A DNA stretch of 64,000 bases, from the NCBI RefSeq assembly GCF_019649055.1, contig NW_026570225.1, positions 1,736,001-1,800,000 of the forward strand. Direction: 5' to 3'. The notes under the pieces are model-generated. The model saw only the letters and a list, made by a program, of their open reading frames with translations, was not told the origin of the DNA and ran no database searches. Origin of the DNA: Paramacrobiotus metropolitanus. Taxonomy: Eukaryota > Tardigrada > Eutardigrada > Parachela > Macrobiotidae. Below, in pieces: positions 32,278-44,200 of the stretch (position 1 is its first letter; every line of letters begins with the position of its first letter). Position numbers and translations under genes: made by a program.

Positions 32278-35200
32278 TCACAGTTTCACCAGGTAGAAAT
32301 ATGATGTCACCCCAAAATAAAATATTAAAAGCAGACAGAATAAATTCTGACTTACCCGTATCATCCGCTCCGCTTTCTCCGGCGAGGGGAACAACCCCGT
32401 AACATGTTCAACGATCTGTTCCTTCTGTTCAGCTGTCAGTTCAGGTTTAATATTGACCATGCTATATAATAACTTCCGCTCCTGCTCGATCGTAATCGAG
32501 ACAATCCTGGCACTGGCCAACAGTAGCTGGCTCTCCTGTTCTACCGTTAACGCTTCAGTAATCTCCTCTTTTCCGCTCAGAATTTCCACCTGCTGCTGCG
32601 CCGTCAGTGGCGGAACAATATCCGAAATGGCCCGCAATAATCTTTCCTGCTGTTCGTCTCGTAACGGCTCGAAAACCAGGTCGGTGGCCACAACCAGCTG
32701 TTCTATTTGTTCGCGCGTAAGAGGTGGGTGGACGTGAGCAGCAGCTGTGCGAACGACGTGGTGGAAGTCCAGTTCGATGTAGGTAGAGTCCATGGTGCGG
32801 ATATTGATCGGTTCTCCCCGCAAGGCTGATTCGGCTTTGTGGTCAACATGCGTAAGGTAGAGAAAACCGTATGTGCCGGTGGGATGCAGAATGGGGAGGG
32901 TGCTGGATGGGCGGATGTGGTCAGTCGTCACATGCTTAACAGGACGCTTAGAGGGTTGGGGAAGAGGGGCTATTTCTACATCTTCCAACTACAACATTTC
33001 CAGTTACAAATTATGCCGCAAGTCATTTTAAACGATAACCGAAAACTTTTTTGCTAAAAATAAGCAATTCTTGAATGTAAATAACATCTTCTTTTCAAGG
33101 TAGTCAATATTGTAGCAGCCGAATTAACCACATTTTTCACCCAAAACAGTGACGGTAAAAAAATTTCTAAAGTATATCACCAAAGCCATTCTCCGTTAGT
33201 AAAGCTATTTTAAAACCCTTCAAACGCATGGAATTTCGAAATTAATAAGCAAAAGAGTTCCAGCACTAATTAGCATTGCAAGTGCCAGAAAGCGTGAGAT
33301 TACAGTGGCTTATTAGGGGGCAATTAAATTAAGTAAAAACAATCGGAACCAGGCTTTATTTTCACACAAACCTCCACATAATAAGTACTTTTGTATATGT
33401 ACTCTTTCAGCTCTTTGATTACACAAAAGAAATTGAAACGCACCTGTATTAACTGTTCCACTCTCTCCGGTGGCGGGAAAAATTCTTCCAGACTATTCAG
33501 AAGTTGCAGCTGCTGTTCCGGCGACAACGGCGGGACAATCCTCGTTGACGCTCTCAGCAGCATTTTTTCTTGATGTTCCGTGATTGTTATGATCTCAGCA
33601 CTAGCAATCATCAACTGCCGCTGCTGCCCAGGGGTCAACGGCGGATGGATCTCCTCATCCAAAAATAGCTGCTCCTGTTGTCTGACTGTTAAGGGTGGAC
33701 GAATCTCTGTCAGAACATCCAGCAATCGTCGCTGTTGCGTAACAGTCAACGGTGGAAAGACCTCACTGGCGGTGGTAATTAGCTGTTGCTCTTGTTCCAT
33801 GGTAAGAGCTGGCTGGATATGACTAACAGCCGACAATAGCACTTGCTGGACATCCAGGTCGATGGATTTAATGGTGACTTCGATGGGCTGGCCGGGCTGT
33901 TCGCGAGCTGGTTTAGCGGGTTGTACGTGCGTGACGTACAGGAATCCATAGGTGCCCAGTTCTTTTGGCAACGTCTGACCGGTGGGGGCCAGCTCCAGCT
34001 TACCACTCCATGTTTTACGGGGAATGCGCCAAGAGGGCGTGGGAAGGGTCGGCTGTGGCGGTTGTGGAAACTCCAGCTGAAAGCGTTATGTTCAAGTATT
34101 ACAAGTTAAGCAAACAACTACTGAGGAAATACAATGAAGAGTATCAAACACATTTTTTAAAAATATACTAAACTCTTCTAGCTGATTAATTAATTAAGTA
34201 CTTCACTAACATTGTAAAGCGTACTTTTTGTGAAACTATCGAGTCTACTATTAACATTATTAATTTCTTGTCCAACAATAACTTTTTGTGTTTTCCAGAA
34301 GTAGTAATTGTTTGGTACAAAACATTAAGCATGTAACAAAGAATTTGTAATTCGAAGAAGGCAGGCAACTTTTTCGAAAATACTGCAAGATGGCATAATT
34401 TTCTAAATGTGGACGTATGTGTTCTAGTGTACACTGTACAGTGTAATTCGCTGACACCGCACCTCGATATCCTTTACGGCCCTTTGAGCGGGAAAAACCT
34501 CGGCAATGGCAGATAACAACTGCCGTTGTTGCTCCGGCGCCAACGGTGGAACAATTTCCACACTTGCCCGAACCACCTGTCGCTGCTGTTCAACGGTAAA
34601 TGTCGGTACAATTTCCGCAGTAGCAATGGATAACTGCACATGCTGTTCCCGTGTCAGAGCCGGCACCACTTCTTCCGCGCCCGTCAGCAACTGGTATTGT
34701 TGTTGCGGGGTCAGTGGTGGCACAATCTCCACCATGGCGTTCAGGAGGCTCTGCTGTTGACCTTCCGTTAAGGGCGGGAAAACTTCGGCCGTTGCAGTGA
34801 GCAGCTGTTCTTGTTGTGTTATCGTTAAAGGCGGCTGGATTTCGGAAAAGGCGGCAAGCAAGACTTGTTGGACATCTAGCTCGATGTAGTTCAATTCCGT
34901 TTCGCGAACAATCTGGGATGTTTCGTATGCTTCTTGAATCACAATCGACTGAGTGGGAGGCAATAGTTTGGGCTCTAGTGTGGCAATGTAAAGAAAACCG
35001 TAGGTAGCGACTGATTTGGGCAGTGGCTTTCCTGTCGGTTCCGGGGTCACCTTTTCGCTTCCCGTTAACTTTGGAATACGACCAGAGACTGGAGGCGGTC
35101 GGACCGGTGGAATAGGAGGCTTCTTTAACTATATAAGGACAAAATTATTCGGTGACCAACCCTTGAAGCGTGCCCAGGAAGTCAGTGACTGAAATGAATG

Positions 35201-38200
35201 ATTAAATCCATGAAATTCATACCTGTAGTTTTGCTTCGGCCCTTTGCGGTCGACGCAGCGGTGTCCGCTGGTAGCTCGACTTCCAGCGCTCTTCTTCTTC
35301 AGCAGTCAGACCGAGTTCGGTATGATGAGTTGGTACGGCTGTAATATTGTTTGCTTATCAAATGATTTGATAAACGAAAAGAAAAGCCAACCACGTAACC
35401 AAGAACTAACGAAATTTAATTCCACATCCCAAAAAAATGCAGTTAAATACTATGCACTGTTCGATTAGCCTTAAACAAAATATAAAAGAGATAGCAAAGA
35501 TTTACCTTCGGCAATAATTTTTCGAATCATTTCGCTGATTTGATTCTTCAACGGTGGCGGAGGTGGCAAGACGACCTTCTCAGTGCTTTCCACTCGTTTC
35601 TTATCTTCCACACGGCTGCGTACGTGTTCGTCCCGGACCTGCGTTGTCGTAACGGTTTCCTTTTTGGGTTTCGTAACCTTTTTCTCCACCGTCTCCTGCA
35701 CGCTCAGCCGTTCTTCTTCATCCTCCCCGAAATAATAGCGCGGTGTAACGTCGGCATGAGTCGGCACCACGGGTGGCTTTTTCACCGGTCGCACTTCTTT
35801 GGGCGGTGACACCTCCACCGCCGCCGTAACCCTGGTCGGCGTAATGATTTCGGTGTTGGCGGTCAATTCCGGATGGCGCGGAGGTGATACCGCGCGCGGC
35901 TCACCAAAGCTGGACTCACTCTCGGAAATCTCCTCCACCACCGCACCTTCTCGGACATACCAGTCGATCTTCTCCACAAGTTCTTCCCTGACTTCCGTAG
36001 GGGTTTCGATTATGTGGAAATCAATGGCTTTTTCTCGTTCAGGTGTTTTCGCATCCAGAGTCGCCTGATAAACATAACCATATGTTCCCAGAGAATGCGG
36101 CAGAGGCTGTCCAGTTGGTTCCGGCACTATCGTCTCCAAATTAACGTGTTTCTCGACGCGACCGGAAGTGGGCGGTAGTTTCGCAGGTGGAGGCCCTTTC
36201 ACCTGAAAATCATCTATTAAACTATCGAATTTTAATATTGAGGCCTATTTTTATTTCATACTTCGACATGTTCTTCGACGCGTTCTCGCTTCTCATGTGG
36301 AGTATAATCAACAGTGGTCTCGTAGATGCGTTTGGGAATGGGCACCAAATCAACTTCGGTGTGGTGCGCTTCGGTGGCTGAAAATAAATACGTCAATAAA
36401 ACAAGCTGTTGTGCCCTGCAGACTGCAAGCAATTGGGGCTTACCATCTATAGCAGTAGTCAGTGATGTTCGCCGCGGAAGAGGTGGTACCACCTCAGTCT
36501 TGGCTTCCAAGAATGTCGGCGTCTGAATTTCCACATCGGCGGTGATCTTGGGAGGCGACTCCCTTACCTCCACGATTCTCTCTAATACATCCACTCTCCT
36601 CATATCTTCCCGCGTGAAAATTGGCCGCTGCGGCGGTGGCAAAACGACTCGTTTCATTTCTTCTACCCTGACATCTTCTTCGTAGTGATAGTGATCGTCC
36701 GGCATGGGTCGAGTGTGTTGTACAACCTGTTGCATAACACGCACATCCTCCCGCACCTGGGTGACGGTTTCTTCTCGCAACGGTGCCGGCGAAGGAGTGA
36801 TGAATTGCCGGTATTCATCGACACGCAGGTCCTCCGCATACTGTTGCGTATATTCCGGAACCGGTTCAATGGGCTGTCTTCGATATTGCTCGATTTGACG
36901 CACGTCTTCTCTGACCCTTGTGGTAACTGTTTCCTCTCGCAGTGGTGCCGGTGAGGGCGTGATGATCTCCCGCAGTTCCTCCAGTCGCGTATCTTCTTCG
37001 TAATGCTGAGAATATTCCGGAACCGGCTCCAGCACTGTTCTCCTCACCTCCTCCGTCGTTTTCACATCCTCCACGGTGCGCGAATAGCGCGGTACAATTT
37101 CCGGCGTGATAATCGTGGAATCGGAGATAACCGACACCGGTCGCGGTGAAGGAGCTTTAATCAGCGGCTCCTCCAGTCCGAAAGTCACAGCCACCGGCAA
37201 CTCGGCCGGGACCACTCGCGTTTCTTCAAAGGTGATTTTTTCGATTGGTATCGGCTCAACTGGAGGCAGCGGCTCAATGCCTAGTGTCAAGCTCACATCT
37301 CTAGTGACTTCTCGATCTTCGTGGAAAGTCACCTTTTCGGCTTGCGCCACAGGTAGCGGCTGCATGCCCAACGTGAGACTAACATCCCGTGTTATCTCCC
37401 GATCTTCCCGGAACATCATTTTGTCAACTGGCTGACGATAAATATCTTCTCGCACTTCTTTTCTCTCATAGATCTCCGTCCGTTCGGCTGTCCGCTTGTG
37501 CCGTTCCTGCTCCTGCTGCAAGCCGATGACAAAGTTCACATCATGCTCGCGCTTGATTTCCTCTTCAAAATGGAACTTATACGCAGGCAACGGGGCACGG
37601 GATGTCACCACATCCTGTTGGGTGTCGATGGCCAGTTTCACCGAGACATCCCGTCGCGGTGCTTCACGGATTTCATCAAACACAAACTTATCCTCCCGCA
37701 CCGTGGTCTCCGTCGTGGTACGTGCCTGGTGCGCCATGCCCAGTGTCAGTGAAACATCATGTAACCTTTCGCGGGTCTCTTCGAAGGTGATCTTCTCCGA
37801 GGGCTGCTGCTGCGCTCCCTGCCAGGTGTACTCTCGTGTCTCTTTACCGACACCGGGCACATCGTAACTGATGGTGATCTGCCGTTGATTCTCGCGAGTC
37901 TCTTGGTAGGTCACTTTCTCAGACGCCGATTTCTTGTAACCTTTCGTGTCGGTTACTCGCGTAAAGCCGGTACGAGCAGCTTTGTCGCTTTGGTGCACCA
38001 ATGTCTCCTCGTCGGTTACGGCCACAGGGAAGGGCCTGTCCGTAGGCTCCGTAACGATACCGTGGACGGGTTCTTGTTCGCCGTTAACGGTAATGAGCGT
38101 ACTGCCACTAGGGACAGTTACGATCTCCTCGATGCGCGGAGTGGGGCTTTTGGCGCTCGGGCGAACGTAATGGAGGTGTCTGCATTGATAGGTAATCTTA

Positions 38201-41200
38201 AAACAGTGGTGGCTAAGATAGGCAATACGTACTCCTGTTTTTTAAAGAAAACATTCTTTAAAGAAATCAAAAACAACAAGACGGCTTAAAATTAACTAAA
38301 AGCGAAGTTTTAGAAGTATTTTTATCATGTGCGACTGCGAATCAAGTTAATGTTATACAATATAGAAGTACTACGTACGGAAACAGCTTTCGCACCTCAT
38401 TACACTAGTACTGCCGATGCCGCGGTACAACTGTCAAGAAAATTTAACCAAAATTATCTGCGCTATGGCTAAAAATCGCTTTTCTAAAAGATTAAATAAT
38501 TTAATTTCTTTTTTTTCGTATGAGTAGCTTACGTTTCTCCAGAGAAATGTTGATCAATATTGTGTACCCAGTCCGGTTTGCGCGACGTGTCAACATAATT
38601 CACCAGCACTTGCTGGTCACGGGTCATCTGCTGCTGTTTAACGGAAGCCGTCTGCAATGTGCCAAATCAAACTAATAAATACATGCATCCCGCCATTAGG
38701 AATTATGGATAAGTAAATGTTCCGCATACCCGCGTTTTATTGGCGTGTGTCTGCGTCTGCTGGCGGGTAAAGTGCGATTGTGTCATGTTGGTCGGCAATG
38801 TAATATCCGAGGTACTCAAAACATCATCCGGTGCGTTTTCTATGGGAAGCAGTAAAATCAAACCCTCCATCGCCAAACAATTATAATATGCTTACAAATT
38901 TAAAAAAAAATGGAATTAACAAAAAATAAATACAAATTACACGAAAATTCGGAAACGACAGCAATCAAAATAATGGTGCGAGTTATTTACGCGCCAGTCA
39001 AACGCAGAAGAAACAATTTTTCGTTAGTTTTCAAAATGACAGCAGAACTTATGCTGTGCTAACCGGCCTACTCCGTACTAATCTTTGCAGTTATAAAACA
39101 GCTGACGGAGTAGAAAATTCATGAAAGCGCGCAGATGAGTGAGAAAGCGGAAGATGGTCGAATAAATACTGGCTACGTAATATTACGCATGCAACAGGTA
39201 ATACCGGTGGTGTGGTGTGACATATGGAGCATGCGAGAGATTTGCTCTTGTAACATCCACGCGACAAATTATCCGATGTGTATTTGCACAGAAAGATGTA
39301 CACCAATTGACTAATCAGTCCACCTACCATCGCCAAAATGATGCTTGACAGGATTACGCGACGGTGGCCGACGCAAACCCATACTGCCACCTTGCGCCAA
39401 GTTACCACGGTCCCGCAGGATGCGATTATCCAGCAAATGCTCTCCAGGCTACCAAAAAGCGTTCAGTGTAATTATTTATTTCAGTTTTACAATTTCCATA
39501 AAGAGAATGAGGCGCAATACGCGAGCAAAATTCTGATAACTAAACACCCTAGCTGTCACCAAACACCAAGACTAAATTAAGATGATTCTGTTAAAAGGTA
39601 CATAACGAATACCGGTACAAATGAATCATATGATAATATGTTTTCTTCTTACGGTAATTTTATAAGTAATGCCGGTATCAGATCCACATTTATGTATCAC
39701 AGTATCGTACAGACGAAGAGACATAAATATACACTGATACCTATACGAACACATGCACTGAGCATACCGAGTTGTTTTCTAATGGTATAAACCGCTCTTT
39801 AGTCTATACATGAATGTACAAGCCCGTTTTCAAACCTATAGACCGCTGTAAGCGGGATATTTGAAAAACGTGGGCTTGAGCCATTCAAGGTGATTCGGCA
39901 CATCACGGCGTATTGGTCGTTAACGCCACTGCTAACATATTTTCGTCTGGGAAACGATTAGGTATAAAGTAATCAACAGAGCTTCATAACTCCAGATTCG
40001 GTAACCGGCATCTGCTTTAAAATACTTGCCCTTATACTGCTCTGAAACAATGCTATGCAGTAATTCAGACGTTCCAGTAATTAACCTGTATTATTTCGCA
40101 AGAGATCAACGAGGCTGCCAAAATGATTAATAAAAATTACCAAAAATAGCCTGGCAGTTAGTTTTTCTAACCGTCACCTGCGTCCGTTAACACACAGCCC
40201 ACATGTCCATTTCGACACACAGCGTGCAATTAGCCATCTGAATTACCGTCACATCAATCAAACACCATTTCAAAAATCATTAAATTCCTGAATTGATTAT
40301 CATGAACATTTCCTGCATTCCGACCTGTTGGATAACCATAAAACGTCTAGGATGCGTGCAGCACAAGCACCGTAACAATGGCATCGCAAAACGCGCGCCG
40401 CCACAGAATGATTGATAAATGTATGTAACTGCACTTCACACCTACGGGAAAAAGTGCACTGCGATATTGTATACCTTGATATCGGATAAATCGACACTCG
40501 ATGATCGTGAACTCTGGCCGTGTGTTGTATCCGCACCGGTCACACCAACAGGAATGATCCGCTCCTACACAATATACCATCGTCATAAATCAAACAACAT
40601 CCGCGCGCTATTTCATTGCTCACGTTTCATCAAGTCTAACATATCGCTGGCGTCATCTATTTGTAAAATTTCTGTATTATTTCCAAATTACTGTTAATTT
40701 CTGCATTATCAACACATGCCTTCTGACAGTTTTATAAAGGGTAAGTACTGCAGAAGTCATTTATGGTTGTTACGATCGCATAAACTTTGACTCCACAATA
40801 CAATTATAAGATTCTTAATTTCTTACTTTGTTTTTTAACAAACGAGATGCCGAAAGATAATAATTTTCAAGCGACCAAGGCATTTACATAACACTTAAAT
40901 GAAAAGCATTTAAATTCTCTAGACTACACAGATAAAAATAACAATCAAATTCAAATTGGGATGAGTCTAAGCGTAAAAACATGTAAAAACATCTCGTCTC
41001 CATGTTCAAATATTATCAGTTATTGCCAACAAGCCTATGAATACCTAGACTTTGTCAGTCTGTTAAAACGAGTAAATTACCCACATACATACCTTGACGG
41101 TAGTCCGCTCAGATTGCCACTCCGTCGTTTGTTGATCCGCACTGTGGTCCTGTGGCCCCACCACACGATACCGGTCATCAATGGTCACCCGCTCGTGCCG

Positions 41201-44200
41201 GCTCTTCCGTTCCTGTGACGGCGTCGGACTCTTTCCATCCGCTGTCGCATCCACATTGATATCCGTACCCACCATGGTATTGCGTGTGCTGTAATCTTCC
41301 CGCCTAGTAGTCTGACTGGTCTTTTCCACGGTGTACGGCAGCGGTGTATCGTAATAATTTTCCTCGACGGTTTCCTTAATCACTTCTTGGGTTTGACTGA
41401 CTGGACGTGGCGGGACACGCACGCGATGGTATTCTTCGATATCCGTCCGTTCAGTGTTCTCCACAATCGATTCGCGCGGCACAACCGCCTGCCGTGCTTC
41501 TTTCCGGTTTTCAGCCTGACTGGACAGATTCCTCACTTCCACTGTTTCTTCGCGAGTTTCTGTCGCAACTTGACGATTGTCCACCCGGGGCAGAATTCGA
41601 TAATAATCTTCCGTAATGGATTTTTCAATTGTTTCCTCCGTATGATCACGTTTTTGTTTAGTCGAGGGTATAAACGGACTTTTCACTGTATCGACTCGTT
41701 CAATACGTTCATCCCGTGTTTCGGTGGTGTGGCTCTTCTTGGACACAGGACGCACCCGATAATATTCCTCTACGTTAGTTTCCTCTGTATTCTGTTGAAA
41801 CGCTTTTTTCTGTTCCGATGGATAGGGAGCCAGATCAGTTTGGATAATTGTCCGCGTCTCGCTCTGCTCTTCATCAGTTCGTGTCGACGCCGGTTTCCTT
41901 TGCGACGGTGCCACACGATAGTACTCCTCAATGTTCGTTGTCTCGATATTCTCCTCGACTTTTTCTTCCGGCTGACGATACCGGGGGAACACACTTTGTT
42001 TAACGTCTGTTGTGGCGCTTTTCTCTTCGGTTGTTATTTGTGTCGGTGGAAAGCGGTAACGGTCTTCCACCGTAGTTTTTTCTATATTTTCCTCAGTTGT
42101 GCTTTTTTGAGCTGAACGAGACGGGGTCAAATTAGTTCCAACACGAGTGACTTCCTCGGTTCGCTCGTCTGTGCTGACCGCCGAGTGAAGTTCGGGGTGG
42201 ATGCGGTAATAATCCTCCGATACGGTTTTTTCAATGTCTTCCGTATGTGCTCGTCTGATTCCGTTGGGCCGATCGGTGCGGTACGGTTTCGGTGTTTGAT
42301 AATAATCTGTAGTTTCTTGGCGTGTTTCCTCGTTGTAAACGGAATCGTAGTCGCTTTCCTTGCGAGCCGGTTGTGACTGGTACCAGTGTTCGGCGACGTC
42401 GGTCCGTTCGGTCGTGTCCAAGCGGTCGTGTCGTTGATCTGGCTGGGATTTCTAAAAATATACCGACATAAGATTAATAAACACCGGTAAAAGATTGGTT
42501 TTGTCATTTTCGAATTCAAACACGATTACTACGAGTAGTAGACTTGAACAAAATGCCGCCCAGATCGAGCTAGCAAAACAATTAATTTATGACGAAGCTT
42601 ATCTTTCTCACCAAGAGATTCAAACGTTCCGACTGTGCCATAAAAATAATGCATAGTCCCGGAAATCATAAGGCTGTAGTTTATATAAATATTTCTAACG
42701 CAGCAAACCTTGCTAAGGTTTAACCTTATTGAAAGGGTTGATTCTCACGACTTTATATAAGATCCACCCCAAAAAGTGTCAAAATTTCCAATCAACCCCA
42801 AAATTTTCCACGAGTCTTTTAATCTGTCTCCGCTGTATGGGTTGGTTGTGGTACTTACTTTATTGGATAAGGATAATACGGATACTGTACGGATACATTT
42901 CATAGTTTCCCTACCGCCGAACTACGATACAGGCTACGATTTTATTTACGCACGTGTAAAATTGCAATCATAGTTTACCGGTAGCATCTGTGAACGCTTT
43001 TTCAGGCATCAGCCTATTTACGTTCTGTTTAATTCTTTTGCAGATTCAGATGCTCGATACCAAAACTTAATGGGAAACCCCAATCACCGTGTATCGAATC
43101 ACCAGCATCCAGCTTAAGCTTACCAACCTGATATTGGGCTTCCAGCAAATCCTTTCGTTTCTCAGTTCTTTCGGTGAATTCCGAGTCAAAGTCACTTTGC
43201 CTTGAATCGACCCTCCCTTTACCCGGCTGAACCCGATAATAATCCTCCTCGGTGACCTTCTCGACCTTCTCCACCAGATTCCCTTTGTGATCCCGCCGCA
43301 GTTCCGTCTCCCCGTTGGTCGCCCCTTCGCCGTCCTTCAAGTGATCGGGATTCGGCGGGTAGGAGCACTTGAACTGACGATGATCAGTCTGAATGTCCTC
43401 ACCGGAATCGTAATACTCTGGCTCCGGTGGCTCTCGTTCCGTATAGTATCCGCGCCGGTTCTCAAAGGTGGTAGTCTTCCCGGCACGCCGGCCACTGCCG
43501 GTTGGTTTGTCGTCGGGATGGTAGCGATACTTATCCTCGACGTTGATGATTTCCACGTCTTCCGTGCGATGTTTCCGGTCTAAACTGTTGTAGGGACTGT
43601 CGTCGGGCGATTCAACAATGATGCCGTTCTCCTACGAAGCAAATGCAATCAATCGATAAATAAGTCACACATACCATGAAGAATGTTCTTTCTGGCACTT
43701 GAGAAAAATAAGATTGGTGAGGTAAGCAAATAACTGGGCCGGCGCTTCTAATGAGTCTGTGCGGTAATATGAAAATAGCATGACACATTCGCTTGGTCTG
43801 TTGTGTGTACATAAGAGCGGTTACTTCAACACATGCAGCTCTTATTTTTTCTAAATGCTGACGATGGCCACTCGCCAATGAAATGTTTACATTTTAATAT
43901 CAATCTGAAATTCAAATTTTTTCTTACGCGGATTGCTGTAGACTACGAGCCTGAGATTACCCTGCTATACTGAAAATGAAGATATCATATCGACAAACAT
44001 ATTTACGTGCATGCTACAGTACACTAAAAAGATTTCACTAACGATACAGTTCATGTAAGTATTTTTATCCATCCGTTTAAAACTGTTATTGCAATCCATA
44101 TATGTTGTAACTGTAAGCTGTTTGACTTCTAAATCCAGTGCAGAATAAGCTCTGCACTGTTTAAGATATATCAGCAGTGCCGATATTGGCCGATTAGCTT

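Noticed and set aside
39091-39408. 105-codon minus-strand frame with a hydrophobic segment
   Set aside because: It overlaps the real in-phase exon 39448-39328 of gene A in another frame.
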